Shown here: positions 1-10,697 of the stretch, in pieces
Layout: each line of letters begins with the position of its first letter
Numbering within the stretch: the first letter of the stretch is position 1
NCBI RefSeq assembly: GCF_019551435.1
Contig: NZ_CP080544.1
Coordinates: forward strand, 1,364,001-1,428,000
Direction of reading: 5' to 3'
Source: Lysobacter soyae
GTDB taxonomy: Bacteria > Pseudomonadota > Gammaproteobacteria > Xanthomonadales > Xanthomonadaceae
Length of the DNA: 64,000 nt
The notes under the pieces: model-generated
Databases searched by the model: none
What the model was told of the DNA's origin: nothing
Seen by the model: the letters and a program-made list of their open reading frames with translations, nothing else
Translations under genes and position numbers: made by a program

Positions 1-1
1 C

Positions 2-889
2 GGCGTCGGCGTGTTGGGCGCGGCGGCATCGATCTTCTTCGCCTACGTCGGCTTTGATGCCGTCTCGACGGCTGCAGAAGAAACCACCAATCCGAATCGT
101 AATATCCCGATCGGTTTGATCGGCTCGCTGCTGGTCTGCACCATCTTCTACATGTTGGTCGGCTACGGTGCGGTCGGCGCCATCGGCGCACAACCGATGT
201 TCGACGCGGCAGGTGTCGCCATTCATCCAGGCACGCCGGAAATGGCCGCGGCGTGTGCCGCTGGCGATCCGAACGCCTTGGTTTGTAGCAAAGAGCCTTT
301 GGCCCACGTCATGAAAGTGATGGGCTTCGCCAAGATGGGCAACCTGATCGGTTTGGCTGCGGCGCTTGCCTTGCCTTCGGTCATTTTGATGATGATTTAC
401 GGTCAAACCCGTATTTTCTTCACCATGTCGCGCGACGGTTTGCTGCCGGAGTTCCTCTCGAAGGTGCATCCGAAGTTCCACACGCCGCACGTCGTGACCA
501 TCTTGACCGGCATTTTTGTCGCACTCTTCGCCGCGATGTTCCCGGTCGGCATCTTGGCCGACATTTCGAACTCCGGCACCTTGTTTGCGTTCATGGCCGT
601 GGCCGTTGGCGTGCTGGTGCTGCGTAAGCGCGATCCGGGCCGTCGCCGTCCGTTCCGCACGCCGATGGCTTGGGTGGTTTGCCCGCTCGCGATCGCCGGT
701 TGCTTGCTGCTGTTCGTCAATCTGTCGTTCTACACCATCGCCATGTTCGTCGGCTGGGCAGTGATCGGTTTGATCGTCTATGCCCTCTACGGATACCGCA
801 ATAGCGATATGGGACGCGGCAAGGCCGGCCCGGAAGGCGGCGCAAAGATTGATCCGGAACCGCCGTTCCATGAAGGCCCGCAAGCCTGA
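2..889 (+). CDS. APC-family amino acid permease (C-terminal part, 5' truncated)
   Basis: Inner-membrane amino acid/polyamine/organocation transporter, probably of the cationic amino acid transporter subgroup. The frame is open to the left window edge, so only about the last 295 residues are seen. Visible are an AYVGFDAVST segment followed by AEETTNPNRNIPIG (the conserved stretch after the sixth helix of APC permeases), several further hydrophobic helices, a cytoplasmic GQTRIFFTMSRDGLLP loop typical of this family, and a charged tail. A strong terminator follows at 912-943, so the gene ends its own transcription unit. The substrate cannot be deduced from the sequence. Confidence 0.9.
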   Translation, partial: GVGVLGAAASIFFAYVGFDAVSTAAEETTNPNRNIPIGLIGSLLVCTIFYMLVGYGAVGAIGAQPMFDAAGVAIHPGTPEMAAACAAGDPNALVCSKEPLAHVMKVMGFAKMGNLIGLAAALALPSVILMMIYGQTRIFFTMSRDGLLPEFLSKVHPKFHTPHVVTILTGIFVALFAAMFPVGILADISNSGTLFAFMAVAVGVLVLRKRDPGRRRPFRTPMAWVVCPLAIAGCLLLFVNLSFYTIAMFVGWAVIGLIVYALYGYRNSDMGRGKAGPEGGAKIDPEPPFHEGPQA

Positions 890-911
890 TTGCGACAGCC
901 ATACCGTTTTG

Positions 912-943
912 AAGAGAAGCCCGGGCAACCGGGCTTTTCTTTT
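912..943 (+). terminator. Rho-independent terminator after the permease gene
   Basis: Perfect 8-bp stem AAGCCCGG (917-924) / CCGGGCTT (929-936) closed by a GCAA tetraloop, extended by A-T/G-C pairs on both sides and ending in a T-rich tract (935-943). It separates the permease from mtnB. Confidence 0.85.
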
Positions 944-977
944 GCCTGAAGCGGACGATGGCACTCTAACTGCAGTC

Positions 978-996
978 ACATGCGCATGTTTAAACT
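978..996 (+). promoter_or_regulatory. Perfect 12-bp palindrome and possible -10 box upstream of mtnB
   Basis: ACATGC/GCATGT is a perfect palindrome at 978-989, directly followed by TAAACT (991-996), a plausible -10. The mtnB ATG is at 1003 and has no good Shine-Dalgarno, so the mRNA could be nearly leaderless. This is the only visible candidate control site for mtnBDC; the regulator is unknown. Confidence 0.3.
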
Positions 997-1002
997 AGAG
1001 CG

Positions 1003-1641
1003 ATGAACGACACCCTCCCTTATGACTCCCAACAGCTCCGCCACCTGGCCGGCGAGTTGATCACCAACATCCGCGAGCTCGGCCATGCCGGCTGGACGCC
1101 TGCCACCAGCAGCAATTTCTCCATGCGCTTGGACGACAAACACGCGGCCATCACCGTGTCCGGGCGAAACAAAACGAAGTTGACCGAAGCCGACATCATG
1201 GCGGTGGACTTCAATGGCGTGCCGGTCGGCAACGACTTGCGTCCGTCAGCGGAAACCCTGCTGCACACACAGTTGTACAAGCGCTTTCCGGAAATCGGTT
1301 GTGTGCTGCACACCCACTCCATCAATCAAACCGTGGCCTCACGACTGTTTGCTGCCGATGGCAAGGTGCGTTTCGAAGGTTACGAATTGCAAAAGGCGTT
1401 TCACGGCAACACGACGCACGACGACGTGATGGAAGTGCCGGTCTATCCGAATACGCAAGACATGACGGAACTGGCGGCACAAGTGGAATCCAGCTTGGAC
1501 AAACAATCTTTGTGGGGCTATCTAATCGACGGACATGGTCTGTATGCATGGGGTCGAGACATGGCCGAAGCGCGTCGCCATTTGGAAGCCTTCGAATTCT
1601 TGCTGGCTTGCGAGTTGAAAATGCGGGAAGTGCGCCGATGA
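1003..1641 (+). CDS. mtnB: Methylthioribulose-1-phosphate dehydratase
   Basis: Dehydrates 5-methylthioribulose-1-phosphate to the 2,3-diketo compound in the methionine salvage pathway; cytoplasmic, zinc-dependent, class II aldolase/adducin family. The 212-aa product has the usual length. It shows SNFS (37-40) for phosphate binding, the metal ligands in LHTHS (His103, His105) and a third His in DGHGLY (His178), with Glu128 in the FEGYE segment. The stop codon overlaps the mtnD start (ATGA), implying translational coupling in an mtnBDC operon. MtnA, MtnK/MtnP are not in the window, but an MTA deaminase is (31038-32384). Confidence 0.95.
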   Translation: MNDTLPYDSQQLRHLAGELITNIRELGHAGWTPATSSNFSMRLDDKHAAITVSGRNKTKLTEADIMAVDFNGVPVGNDLRPSAETLLHTQLYKRFPEIGCVLHTHSINQTVASRLFAADGKVRFEGYELQKAFHGNTTHDDVMEVPVYPNTQDMTELAAQVESSLDKQSLWGYLIDGHGLYAWGRDMAEARRHLEAFEFLLACELKMREVRR

Positions 1642-2198
1642 GCAGATTGCGAATCTATTCCGATGCAGATCCGGGCGTCGTGCTTTTTGAAAGTACTGAC
1701 TCAGCGGAAATCGCCACCAAGCTCGCTGCTATCCAGGTCGACTTCGAGCAATGGTCGGCCAACAAACCGGTTGCCGCAGGCGATACCCCGGAGGCGGTGA
1801 TGGACGCCTATCGCGCGGACATCGACCGTTTGGTCCAATCGCGCGGTTTCAAAAGCATTGATGTGGTCAGTATCGCCCCCGACCATCCCGATCGCGACGC
1901 CATGCGCGCCAAGTTTCTCGATGAGCATGCGCACAAAGAAGACGAAGTGCGCTTCTTCGTCGATGGTTCCGGGCAATTTGTTTTGCATGTTGACGACAAG
2001 GTGTATGAAGTCGTGTGCTGCAAGGGCGATTTAATTTCCGTGCCCGATGGCGTCACCCATTGGTTCGACATGGGGCCGGCACCGCGATTCGTTGCCATCC
2101 GCTTTTTTACCGCTCCTGACGGCTGGGTCGGCCACTTCACGGGGACGGATATCGCGCGCCGGTTCCCCCGTTACGATACCCCTTTGGAATTGTCATGA
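1638..2198 (+). CDS. mtnD: Acireductone dioxygenase (ARD)
   Basis: Oxidises the acireductone of methionine salvage; with Fe2+ it yields the methionine precursor 2-oxo-4-methylthiobutyrate plus formate, with Ni2+ the off-pathway CO-producing reaction (family knowledge). The 186-aa cupin carries all four metal ligands: His97, His99 and Glu103 in [12 protein letters not shown] and His141 in THWFDMG. The start at 1638 overlaps the mtnB stop and the end overlaps the mtnC start. A much longer upstream extension in the same frame lies inside mtnB and was rejected. Confidence 0.95.
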   Translation: MSRLRIYSDADPGVVLFESTDSAEIATKLAAIQVDFEQWSANKPVAAGDTPEAVMDAYRADIDRLVQSRGFKSIDVVSIAPDHPDRDAMRAKFLDEHAHKEDEVRFFVDGSGQFVLHVDDKVYEVVCCKGDLISVPDGVTHWFDMGPAPRFVAIRFFTAPDGWVGHFTGTDIARRFPRYDTPLELS

Positions 2199-2890
2199 AA
2201 CCGCTGGTACTCACCGATATCGAGGGCACCACCTCATCGATCTCATTCGTCAAGGACGTGCTCTTTCCGTATGCGCGCCAAGCGCTCCCGGACTTCATCG
2301 CGCGCAACGGCCATGACCCCCACGTGCGTCCCCTGCTCGATCAGGTAGCTGCCGAGTGTGGCGGCATTTGCCAAGACGCAATGATTGCGGAAACGCTGCA
2401 GGGCTGGATTGACGAAGATCGCAAGCACACGGCGCTGAAGGCACTCCAAGGCATGATCTGGGCCGCTGGCTACCGTGACGGCGACTTCAAGGCCGACATT
2501 TATCCGGATGTCGCGCCGGCGCTGCGCGAATGGCACGCCGCGGGCATTCCGTTGGCCGTGTATTCCTCGGGTTCGGTGCCGGCGCAAAAGCTGCTTTTCT
2601 CGCACACGCAGGTGGGTGACCTCACTCCCCTTTTCTGCCATTACTTCGATACCGAGGTCGGACACAAACGCGTCGGCGACAGCTACCGCTTGATCGCCGA
2701 CAAGCTCGATCGGGCACCGGAAAGCGTCTACTTCCTCTCGGATGTGGTGGAGGAATTAGATGCCGCGCGCGAAGCCGGGATGCAAACGGTGTTGCTGGAC
2801 CGATTGGAAGACTACCCGCAGCCGCGTAGCGCGGACGCCTGCCATGGGCATACGCGCGTGACTTCCTTTGCTGAAATCGCGCTCGGCTGA
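2195..2890 (+). CDS. mtnC: Enolase-phosphatase E1
   Basis: Bifunctional HAD-superfamily enzyme that enolises 2,3-diketo-5-methylthiopentyl-1-phosphate and then dephosphorylates it to the acireductone used by MtnD. The 231-aa product begins [10 protein letters not shown], where Asp8 and Glu10 are the E1 signature (Glu replaces the second Asp of ordinary HAD phosphatases); YSSGS (motif II) and [12 protein letters not shown] (motif IV) follow. ATGA overlap with mtnD. It abuts the convergent phosphoesterase gene with no spacer. Confidence 0.95.
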   Translation: MKPLVLTDIEGTTSSISFVKDVLFPYARQALPDFIARNGHDPHVRPLLDQVAAECGGICQDAMIAETLQGWIDEDRKHTALKALQGMIWAAGYRDGDFKADIYPDVAPALREWHAAGIPLAVYSSGSVPAQKLLFSHTQVGDLTPLFCHYFDTEVGHKRVGDSYRLIADKLDRAPESVYFLSDVVEELDAAREAGMQTVLLDRLEDYPQPRSADACHGHTRVTSFAEIALG

Positions 2891-4498
2891 TCAGGGCGCG
2901 GCTTCTTGCAAGATGTAGGTGCGCGTAGCGGTTTGCGCGTGACCGTTGCTATCGGTAAAGCGAACTGTCACAACATGTGCGCCTACGGTCAAATCGGTGG
3001 GCAAGGCACCGCGCCATAAATGCGTCACGTCTTGTGCTTCCGGCGAGCGGTCGTAGCCGCGTAGCGTTTGTGCCGCGTCATCGCGCATGTTTTCAGCCAC
3101 CAGCGCCGGGTCCGGTCGCGTGACGCGTTGCATCGTTTTCCATGGCCCGTTGTCCACTTTGAATTCCAAGCGCGTATCGGCAGCGGCCATATACGCATTG
3201 GCATACAGACCCCATGCCGGATAGGCACCCTTGCGCAAAGTGGCCGGCCCACTCAAATGCATCGCCGGGTTGGAAGGGTCGCGCGCCACATGCCAGTTCA
3301 ACGCATAGTGCCCTTGTGCATCCGTCTCGAGCGTGGCCCAGCCATTGGGTGTGCCGTCTGCCATTGTCGATACAGGAATGCCTTGGGCATCTTTCACACC
3401 TGACCAAAACGCACCGCACACCGCACCGACGTTGTATTCGTGCAAAGGCGATTGCCCGTGCCAACCGTCTTTGCTGTCGTGGAAGAAGTGCTGCTGCGTG
3501 TGATTGTGGGCACTCAGCACCAACACGTGCTTGAAGCGTTCCAATAGCGCAAAAAGTGCTGCTCGGTCTTCATCACGAAATGTGTCTTTGCCTTCCGGCT
3601 CGAACAACGGCACATGCAGACCCACAACCACCATGCGCTCTGCGGGCACGCTCGCTAGGTACTGGCGAAGGAAACTCAACTGGCCCGCGCGGAACCCTCC
3701 GATATAGCCGCCCGTAGTGGCGCCACGCCAAATCACATCGTCCAACCCGATAAAGGTGAAATCACGTTCGTTCCACGCAAATGTGTCGGGGCCGAAAGTA
3801 TTTCGATACGTGTCCAGGGCGTGTTGATCGTCTTCGGCGTCCATATCGATATCGTGATTGCCCGGAATATGCAGCCACGGCACACCCAGGCCGGTAGTGA
3901 CGCTATTCATCGCCGGGTACAAAGACAAATCATCGTTGACGATGTCGCCCAAGCTGGTGCCCAACGTGTAGTCGCCCGGGTGTTTGGCCAAGAAGCCTTG
4001 AACGTCTTTGACCACGTCATCGCGGTAGTAGCCCACGTCAGTGGTTTGCTTGGGTTGCGGGTCGGCGAAAATCAACAGGCGTGTGCCGGGAAGTTTTTGC
4101 GGGGTCTCTGTACGCAGCGGGAAATCGAAATCCGAAACGGAACCCGTCAGCAAGCCGCCATAGCGCAATACCGGGCCCGGCGTCGGCTGGTACGCGTGCC
4201 AGAACGCCGGCAAGCCGTCGCGCCGCGCAGGTACTGCGAAACCGGCGGGTTTGATCACGAAGACAATCTCTCCGGCTGCAACGTCCAGGCGATATGTGCC
4301 TCCCGCCGAGGTTGTGACTACAGTGCGGCCGTTCGAAACCGCCACATTCGCCATGCCGCGCTCGCCGGCATCTTGGACGCCGTTCTTGTTGAGATCGAGA
4401 AACACCGTTCCTTGAATTTGCACAGCAAGCGCATTCGCGCTGAGCAATGACAAGGCGAATAGCGCAGACTTCAAAATGCGGTTGGTCGTGAGCGTCAT
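2891..4498 (-). CDS. Secreted calcineurin-type metallophosphoesterase with SdrD/B-like N-terminal domain
   Basis: A 535-aa exported protein. The chosen ATG (4498) gives a clear signal peptide (MTLTTNRILK then a Leu/Ala-rich core ending ANALA). It is followed by an SdrD-B-like Ca-binding beta domain (DLNKNGVQDAGERG, the MetallophosN arrangement), then the phosphoesterase core with FADPQPKQ, GDIVNDD, PGNHDID and a C-terminal SAHNHTQ metal site, and a C-terminal beta domain. Two longer in-frame starts reach towards hisIE and lack a signal peptide. The gene lies 38 bp downstream of hisIE on the same strand and may be read through from the his operon. Substrate unknown. Confidence 0.82.
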   Translation of the reverse strand: MTLTTNRILKSALFALSLLSANALAVQIQGTVFLDLNKNGVQDAGERGMANVAVSNGRTVVTTSAGGTYRLDVAAGEIVFVIKPAGFAVPARRDGLPAFWHAYQPTPGPVLRYGGLLTGSVSDFDFPLRTETPQKLPGTRLLIFADPQPKQTTDVGYYRDDVVKDVQGFLAKHPGDYTLGTSLGDIVNDDLSLYPAMNSVTTGLGVPWLHIPGNHDIDMDAEDDQHALDTYRNTFGPDTFAWNERDFTFIGLDDVIWRGATTGGYIGGFRAGQLSFLRQYLASVPAERMVVVGLHVPLFEPEGKDTFRDEDRAALFALLERFKHVLVLSAHNHTQQHFFHDSKDGWHGQSPLHEYNVGAVCGAFWSGVKDAQGIPVSTMADGTPNGWATLETDAQGHYALNWHVARDPSNPAMHLSGPATLRKGAYPAWGLYANAYMAAADTRLEFKVDNGPWKTMQRVTRPDPALVAENMRDDAAQTLRGYDRSPEAQDVTHLWRGALPTDLTVGAHVVTVRFTDSNGHAQTATRTYILQEAAP

Positions 4499-4536
4499 AC
4501 CGCCATTATCACCTTGGCGCCGCGCACGTGTGTCAG

Positions 4537-5130
4537 TCAGTGACGCGCTTCCAAACACGCAAGCAGGTCTCTCAAACCCAGCCCCCGGGCACGCAGCAGA
4601 ACCAGCAAGTGATAGCTCAGGTCTGCCGCTTCGCCAAGCAGCGCATCTTCGTCTTGAACCACCCCTGCCAGCGCGACTTCAACGCCCTCCTCTCCGACCT
4701 TTTGGGCAATGCGCCGAATGCCTGACTCGAACAATTTTTGGGTATAGCTTCCCGCCAACGGGGTGGTCGCGCGCGTCTCAATCAATTGAGCCAATTCCGC
4801 TAAAAAGTTGGCCGGTGCATCGGGAAAGCAACTGGCACGGTCAAGGTGGCAGGTGGGGCCGGCGGGCCGTGCCAGCAGGAGCAGCGTGTCGTTATCGCAA
4901 TCGGCGGTGAGTGAGACGAGCTTCAAGACGTTGCCTGAAGTCGCGCCTTTGCGCCATAGCTGCGCGCGACTACGGCTGTAAAAAACGGCCTCGCCGCACT
5001 GCAGGGTTTGCGTCAATGATTCCTTTGACATGTAGCCGAGCATCAAGACCCGCAATGTGTCAGCGTCCTGCACCACCGCCGGAATCAATCCGTCTTGCTT
5101 TGTCCAATCCAAACTTTCGATATTGATCAT
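4537..5130 (-). CDS. hisIE: Bifunctional phosphoribosyl-AMP cyclohydrolase / phosphoribosyl-ATP pyrophosphatase
   Basis: Catalyses steps 2 and 3 of histidine biosynthesis. 197 aa: the N-terminal HisI domain (about 1-105) has the metal site around [10 protein letters not shown] and the CHLDRASCF cysteines; the C-terminal HisE domain (about 110-197) has EEGVEVALA and the [10 protein letters not shown] helix. It is the last his gene, overlapping hisF by 4 bp. Confidence 0.95.
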   Translation of the reverse strand: MINIESLDWTKQDGLIPAVVQDADTLRVLMLGYMSKESLTQTLQCGEAVFYSRSRAQLWRKGATSGNVLKLVSLTADCDNDTLLLLARPAGPTCHLDRASCFPDAPANFLAELAQLIETRATTPLAGSYTQKLFESGIRRIAQKVGEEGVEVALAGVVQDEDALLGEAADLSYHLLVLLRARGLGLRDLLACLEARH

Positions 5131-5900
5131 GCGATTCTCACCGGGATACCGGCTGTGGCCAGCGCTTTTTTCAATTCCGGAATAGGAACACTGCCCGAAT
5201 GGAAGACGCTCGCGGCCAGCGCACCGTCCACATCCGCGCTTGAAAAAACATCGACAAAGTCGTCAATACTGCCCGCTCCGCCGGAAGACACCAGCGGAAC
5301 TTCGCACACGGTACGCGCAGCACGCAATTGCGCGATATCAAAACCGGTTTTCAAACCGTCACGCCCCATGCAATTCAGCACAATCTCGCCTGCACCCAAT
5401 GCTTGGACCTCGGCAATCCAATCCAAGGTATCGCGGCCCGGTGCACGCATCGCATCTGCCGCGCCGGTGTGGCTGCGCACGCGCCACACACCATCGGCTT
5501 CCAAAGTGGAATCCACACCCACCACAACGCATTGCACACCGAAGGCATCGGCCAATTCACGGATGAGCGCCGGGCGCTCAAGCGCCGGAGTGTTGATCGA
5601 AATTTTGTCGGCGCCTGCGTGCAATACGGCACGGGCCGTTTCCACCGAACGGATGCCACCGGCTACGCAAAAGGGGATATCGATCTCCCGGCTCACCCGC
5701 TCCACCCAAGTGCGATCTACGGCGCGTGCATCGGGGCTCGCGGTGATGTCGTAGAACACCAGTTCGTCCGCCCCTTCATCACGATAGCGACGGGCAAGGT
5801 CGACGATATCGCCTACCACCACGTGGTCGCGAAACTGCACGCCTTTCACCACCTGACCGTCACGCACATCCAAGCACGGAATAACGCGACGACTCAGCAT
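5127..5900 (-). CDS. hisF: Imidazole glycerol phosphate synthase, cyclase subunit
   Basis: With HisH, converts PRFAR and glutamine-derived ammonia to imidazole glycerol phosphate and AICAR. 257-aa (beta/alpha)8 barrel beginning [17 protein letters not shown]; the catalytic Asp11 lies in CLDV and the second acid in VVGVDST. Phosphate-binding glycines occur in VAGGIRSVE and SSGGAGS. The start overlaps the hisA end by 7 bp and the end overlaps hisIE by 4 bp. Confidence 0.97.
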   Translation of the reverse strand: MLSRRVIPCLDVRDGQVVKGVQFRDHVVVGDIVDLARRYRDEGADELVFYDITASPDARAVDRTWVERVSREIDIPFCVAGGIRSVETARAVLHAGADKISINTPALERPALIRELADAFGVQCVVVGVDSTLEADGVWRVRSHTGAADAMRAPGRDTLDWIAEVQALGAGEIVLNCMGRDGLKTGFDIAQLRAARTVCEVPLVSSGGAGSIDDFVDVFSSADVDGALAASVFHSGSVPIPELKKALATAGIPVRIA

Positions 5901-6628
5901 AGCAATGCCTCAGAGAGCCTCATGGACCCTTCCAGCAAGCTTTTTCCGATGACCACGCCGGCGCACCCGCTGGTTAGCACGCTGCGCACGTCCTCTGCAT
6001 CGCGAATGCCGCCACTTGCTTGCACGGAAAGCGTCGGAAAGCGTTCGTGGAGTGCCGCATACAAAGCAATGGCCGGACCGGACAGTGTGCCGTCGCGGCT
6101 GATATCGGTGCACAGCAAGTGTTTGAGGCCGGCTTGGGCGTAGGCATGGGCCAGGGTGAAGAGCGATTCGGTCGAGTTCTTTGTCCAACCGTGAATCGGC
6201 AAACGCCAATCACCGCGTTCATCCCGGCGTGTGTCTAGCGCAATGGTAAGTGCGTCGGCACCGTAGTCGTGCAGCCACTCGATCACGCGCTCAGGCGATA
6301 CCACAGCGAGTGATCCGATCACCACGCGCTTCGCACCTGCACCAAGCAGCCTCTCCACGTCGTTGGCCTCACGCACGCCACCGCCCACTTGCACTTTCAA
6401 GCCGGTTGCGTCCGAGATCGCGCGCACGTGCGAATGCAACGAAGTTGTGCCGGAGCGCGCGCCCTCCAAATCGACCAGATGCAGCCACTCCGCGCCTTGT
6501 GCGCGGTAGCCGCGCGCCAAATCTTCCGGCGTCATATCGTATTGCTTGGATTGCGCGTAATCACCTTGGTGTAGACGCACCACCGCGCCGTGGCGCAGAT
6601 CAATGGCGGGATAGACGGTAAAAGTCAT
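5894..6628 (-). CDS. hisA: Phosphoribosylformimino-5-aminoimidazole carboxamide ribotide isomerase (ProFAR isomerase)
   Basis: Opens the ribose of ProFAR to give PRFAR. 244-aa barrel with the N-terminal signature [14 protein letters not shown], containing the catalytic Asp of AIDL, and phosphate motifs VGGGVRE and ASGGIRD. The ATG at 6628 forms an ATGA overlap with the hisH stop; a start three codons earlier is possible but would lengthen the overlap. Confidence 0.96.
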   Translation of the reverse strand: MTFTVYPAIDLRHGAVVRLHQGDYAQSKQYDMTPEDLARGYRAQGAEWLHLVDLEGARSGTTSLHSHVRAISDATGLKVQVGGGVREANDVERLLGAGAKRVVIGSLAVVSPERVIEWLHDYGADALTIALDTRRDERGDWRLPIHGWTKNSTESLFTLAHAYAQAGLKHLLCTDISRDGTLSGPAIALYAALHERFPTLSVQASGGIRDAEDVRSVLTSGCAGVVIGKSLLEGSMRLSEALLC

Positions 6629-7221
6629 GGCGACCACTCCAGAAAGTTGATCAACAGTTGCCGGCCAACAGCAGACGAGCGCTCCGGATGGAATTGCATA
6701 CCGGCGACGTGCCCATGTTGTACCAAGGCGGAGAACTTTGCGCCGTGTGTACTGGCAAGCACGGTGTTGTTCGGGTCGTCGACGGCGTAACCATGGACAA
6801 AATACGCTTGCGCGCCTTCATTCAGACCAGCAGTCAAAGCCGACCGCCGGACTTGCTTCAAAGTATTCCAACCCATGTGCGGCAGGCGAATGCCCTCGGC
6901 CTTGCGCATGGCTTCGACCTTTCCGGGTAGCAGCCCCAAGCAGGCCACGTCACCCTCGGCGGAACGGGTATAGAGCAATTGCATACCAAGGCAAATGCCA
7001 AGCAAAGGCGCCGGCGGGTTTTGCAGGCGCGTAGCAAACCCCCGTTGGTGCAACAAGTCCATCGCAGGCTTCGCCGCCCCGACACCGGGCAAAATGATGC
7101 GATCGGCACCTGTCAACTCATCCGCATCCCGCGCTACCCGAACCACTGCGCCCAAGCGCGCCAGCGCGCTTTGCACCGAGCCCAGATTCGAACCGCCTGC
7201 ATCAATCAATGCCACCTTCAT
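6625..7221 (-). CDS. hisH: Imidazole glycerol phosphate synthase, glutamine amidotransferase subunit
   Basis: Class I glutaminase that feeds ammonia to HisF. 198 aa from the ATG at 7221 (MKVALIDAGGSN); a GTG seven codons upstream would overlap hisB and adds a non-family peptide. The triad is visible: Cys in LLGICLGMQLLY, His and Glu in MQFHPERSS. The 10-bp gap to hisB is the only non-overlapping junction between his genes here. Confidence 0.96.
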   Translation of the reverse strand: MKVALIDAGGSNLGSVQSALARLGAVVRVARDADELTGADRIILPGVGAAKPAMDLLHQRGFATRLQNPPAPLLGICLGMQLLYTRSAEGDVACLGLLPGKVEAMRKAEGIRLPHMGWNTLKQVRRSALTAGLNEGAQAYFVHGYAVDDPNNTVLASTHGAKFSALVQHGHVAGMQFHPERSSAVGRQLLINFLEWSP

Positions 7222-7231
7222 GCCGGGACGC

Positions 7232-8311
7232 TCACAACACACCCTTCGTGCTGGGCAAATCGCGCCCTTCGCGCCGCACCGCCGTGCCTAATGCACGCGC
7301 CACGCCTTTGAAGCAGGCCTCGACCTTGTGGTGGTCGTTGCGCCCCTCAATTTTCAAATTGAGTGTCATGCCCAGCCCGTCGCACAAGGAACGGAAGAAA
7401 TGCGGCACCAATTCGGTCGGCAAATCCCCTACGACGGGGCGGTCAAATGCCCCGCTGAATTCAAAAACGGAGCGGCCGGACAAATCAATCGCCACTGTGG
7501 CCAAACTCTCATCCATCGGCAACAGAAAGCCATAACGGGTGATGCCACGCTTGTCGCCCAAGGCTTCCCGCAACGCAGCACCGATGGCCAATGCGCAATC
7601 TTCCACGGTGTGGTGTTCGTCTACATACAGGTCGCCCTCGCAATCGACCTGCAAGGCAAAACCACCGTGTGCGCCCAGTTGCTGCAACATGTGGTCGAAG
7701 AACCCCAAACCGGTTCGAATCACCGGCGGGGCGGCACGGTCAAGATCGACGTCCACGCGAATGCGTGTTTCGCGCGTTGTGCGCTCAAGCGTGGCCGTGC
7801 GCGGCGCATCCACCAAAGCGTGTGCCACCGCTTCCCACGTGATACCGCCGCCGAAGGCCGGGCTCGCCAGTTTGAAGCCGCGAATGCCCAAGTTTTCGGC
7901 AAATGCCATGTCGGTGTCTCGGTCGCCCACCATCGCGCTGCGTGCCCAATCAATGTTTCGGTCTTTCAGGTAGTGCGACACCATGCCGATACCGGGCTTG
8001 CGCGTGGGCAGCGGCGCGGAGGCAAAACTTCTGTCGACCAAGATGTCGCGGAAGCGGATGCCTTGGCTCTCGAACAGGGCCAACATGAAATTTTGCGCCC
8101 GCTCGAAGTCTGCTTCGGGAAACACATCGGTGCCCAGCCCGTCTTGGTTGGTCACCATGACAAAGGCGTAGCCTGCATCGCGCAAGCGCAGTAGCGCCGG
8201 AATCACGCCATCCACCAATCGCACTTTTTCAATTGAATCGACTTGGAAATCGTCGGGCTCGGCAATCAAGGTGCCATCGCGATCGAGAAAAAGAATCGGC
8301 CCCGACGTCAT
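7232..8311 (-). CDS. hisB: Bifunctional histidinol-phosphatase / imidazoleglycerol-phosphate dehydratase
   Basis: Steps 6 and 8 of histidine synthesis in one 359-aa polypeptide, the enterobacterial-type fusion. The N-terminal HAD phosphatase domain (1-165) has [12 protein letters not shown] and [16 protein letters not shown]; the C-terminal dehydratase domain (170-359) has [15 protein letters not shown] and [14 protein letters not shown], which supply metal-binding histidines. ATGA overlap with hisC. Confidence 0.97.
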   Translation of the reverse strand: MTSGPILFLDRDGTLIAEPDDFQVDSIEKVRLVDGVIPALLRLRDAGYAFVMVTNQDGLGTDVFPEADFERAQNFMLALFESQGIRFRDILVDRSFASAPLPTRKPGIGMVSHYLKDRNIDWARSAMVGDRDTDMAFAENLGIRGFKLASPAFGGGITWEAVAHALVDAPRTATLERTTRETRIRVDVDLDRAAPPVIRTGLGFFDHMLQQLGAHGGFALQVDCEGDLYVDEHHTVEDCALAIGAALREALGDKRGITRYGFLLPMDESLATVAIDLSGRSVFEFSGAFDRPVVGDLPTELVPHFFRSLCDGLGMTLNLKIEGRNDHHKVEACFKGVARALGTAVRREGRDLPSTKGVL

Positions 8312-9402
8312 GCCAACTCCCTCTGCAAAGGCATGCTTTCCTTCATCACTTCAAGCACGCGTGCATTTTCCGATTCATCTCCCACCGTGATGCGTATCGC
8401 ATCGCCCAAGCCCGGCATGGCACGCATGTCACGTACCAAAATACCGGCCGCTCGCAAAGCGGAAAGCACCTGTTCTGCGGCCACCAAGCGCACCAAGACA
8501 AAATTGGCTTGCGAGGGATACACGCGGCGCACACCCGGCATAACCGCCAATTTTTGCGACAACGCGTCACGCAGCCGCTTGACCTGTTCGACGCGTGTGC
8601 GCGTCTCTGCCACCGCGGCGTTACTGATGGCTGCCATAGCCAGAGACACGACAGGCTCGGGAATCGGGTACGGCGCCTGGCTTGCCCGCATGGCTTCGAT
8701 GGTGGTGGGGTGCGCAATGACGGCACCCACACGCGCTCCGGCCAATGCATACGCTTTTGAGAGCGTTTTCAACACCACAATGTTGTCATGCGCGGGCAGC
8801 ATGCTCACCGAAGAGCCCGTTTCGCAAAACTCTCCGTAAGCTTCGTCCACCACCACAAGACAGTGTTGGTGGAGTTGTCTGGCGACACGCGAAATGTCTT
8901 CCAGTGAAATGGCCTCACCGGTGGGGTTGCCGGGCGTGCACAAAAACAACACCGTGGCGCCGGTTCGCAAGGCAAGCGCGGCCATTTCATCCAGATCGGG
9001 CTTGAAGCCTTGACGGGTGTCCAGCAAAGGCACTTCCACCACCTGGGCGCCGTGTAAACGCGCGCACACGGCGTACATGCCGAAGACAGGCGGCGCAATC
9101 AACACCGTGCCCCTACCGGGTGCGCAAAACGTGCGCAACAAGAGCTCGATCCCTTCGTCACTGCCGCGGCCCAATAAAATTTGCTCGGGCGCCACGCCAT
9201 AGAGCCCGGCCATGGCCGACAGCAAGGCACCGGGCTGCGGATCGGGATAACGTCTGCACGCACCCGTCGCATCGGCCGGATTCGACCAGGGAAACTCATT
9301 GGCATTGAGCACGATGTCTGCTTGCAAGGTATCGCTTCGCGCCGATTTGTAGCCGCTGAAACCGGCAAGGTCGGCGCGACGGAGTGTTTGCGCTGTGCTC
9401 AT
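8308..9402 (-). CDS. hisC: Histidinol-phosphate aminotransferase
   Basis: PLP-dependent class II aminotransferase converting imidazole-acetol phosphate and glutamate to histidinol phosphate. 364 aa from the ATG at 9402, which overlaps the hisD stop (ATGA); a longer frame reading back into hisD was rejected. Diagnostic residues: [21 protein letters not shown], and the PLP lysine in [16 protein letters not shown]. Confidence 0.96.
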   Translation of the reverse strand: MSTAQTLRRADLAGFSGYKSARSDTLQADIVLNANEFPWSNPADATGACRRYPDPQPGALLSAMAGLYGVAPEQILLGRGSDEGIELLLRTFCAPGRGTVLIAPPVFGMYAVCARLHGAQVVEVPLLDTRQGFKPDLDEMAALALRTGATVLFLCTPGNPTGEAISLEDISRVARQLHQHCLVVVDEAYGEFCETGSSVSMLPAHDNIVVLKTLSKAYALAGARVGAVIAHPTTIEAMRASQAPYPIPEPVVSLAMAAISNAAVAETRTRVEQVKRLRDALSQKLAVMPGVRRVYPSQANFVLVRLVAAEQVLSALRAAGILVRDMRAMPGLGDAIRITVGDESENARVLEVMKESMPLQRELA

Positions 9403-10697
9403 GGCAATGCCGCCAATCGCAGACGTGCTGCGCGTGCGTGTGCTTCCAAGCCTTCCGCTTCCGCCAAGGTCACGGCACAGGGCCCGATGTTGGCAATGCC
9501 CGTAGAAGTTGCCGTTTGCAGCGTAAGCGAAGTCATGAAGCTTGCCACCGAAAGCCCGCTCCATGCCCGTGCTGCACCACCGGTGGGCAAGACGTGATTG
9601 CTGCCACTGCAATAGTCGCCGAGTGATTCCGGCGTCCAATCCCCCATGAACACCGTGCCGGCTGATTGGATCCGATCCACCCACTCACGCGGTGCGCGTA
9701 ACGCAAGGATGAGATGTTCCGGCGCGTAGTCGTTGCTGATGTCAATGGCTTCTTGAAGATCGCGTACCTGCACCAAGCGCGAAACTTCCAAGGCTTTGGA
9801 TGCAATCTCGCGTCGCGGCAACGTCTCCAGCTGCCGGTCGACCGCGGCCGAAACCGCATCCAACAATTCAGCGCTCTCCGACAACAAAAACACTTGGGAG
9901 TCTGCGCCGTGTTCGGCTTGCGAGAGCAAGTCGGAAGCAATGAACTCTGCATTGGCGCCGGCGTCGGCAATCACCAAGACTTCCGAAGGCCCGGCCGGCA
10001 TGTCGATGGCCGGTCCGTCGCTGCGTTGCGCGGCTTGCCGCTTCGCTTCATCCACGAAGCTATTGCCCGGGCCGAACAGTTTGTTACAACGGGGCACGCT
10101 CGCGGTACCGAAGGTCATAGCCGCAATGGCCTGCGCCCCACCCAACTTGAAAACGCGAATTCCGGGAATGCGCGCAGCCACTGCCAAAACAATCGGATCC
10201 ACACTGCCGTCCTTGCGTGGCGGTGTGCACAAAACAATATTGGAACAGCCGGCCAAGGCCGCCGGAATGGTTAGCATCAGCGCGGTGGAGGGCAGTGGCG
10301 CACTGCCCGCGGGCACATACAAACCTACCGGATTGATGGGTCTCGAAATACGTTCGCAGGTCACCCCTGGTGCAGTTTCCACGATGACAGAGCGCGGTCG
10401 GGTCGCATTGTGGAAGGCTTCGATGCGCGATCCGGCCGCTTCGATAGCGTCACGCAATTCCAGTGAGAGGCTTTCTGAGGCTTCCGCCATTTCAGCCGCG
10501 CTCACGGCCAAATCGTCCAACGCCACGCCGTCGAAATGCTGCGTCAATGCACGCAAAGCAGCGTCGCCGCGCAAGGCCACGTCTTCCATGATGGCCTGCA
10601 CATTACCGCGCACCTCGGCCGACAAATTGCGCGTGGGTCTTTGCAACAACAGTTCGCGTTGCGTCTTATCGAGTTCCGACCAAACCACCCGCCTCAT
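9399..10697 (-). CDS. hisD: Histidinol dehydrogenase
   Basis: NAD-dependent zinc enzyme carrying out the last two oxidations of histidine synthesis. 432 aa, normal family length. Recognised by [18 protein letters not shown], the [13 protein letters not shown] segment, [28 protein letters not shown] (zinc/catalytic His) and [19 protein letters not shown]. Overlaps hisG and hisC by 4 bp each. Confidence 0.97.
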   Translation of the reverse strand: MRRVVWSELDKTQRELLLQRPTRNLSAEVRGNVQAIMEDVALRGDAALRALTQHFDGVALDDLAVSAAEMAEASESLSLELRDAIEAAGSRIEAFHNATRPRSVIVETAPGVTCERISRPINPVGLYVPAGSAPLPSTALMLTIPAALAGCSNIVLCTPPRKDGSVDPIVLAVAARIPGIRVFKLGGAQAIAAMTFGTASVPRCNKLFGPGNSFVDEAKRQAAQRSDGPAIDMPAGPSEVLVIADAGANAEFIASDLLSQAEHGADSQVFLLSESAELLDAVSAAVDRQLETLPRREIASKALEVSRLVQVRDLQEAIDISNDYAPEHLILALRAPREWVDRIQSAGTVFMGDWTPESLGDYCSGSNHVLPTGGAARAWSGLSVASFMTSLTLQTATSTGIANIGPCAVTLAEAEGLEAHARAARLRLAALP

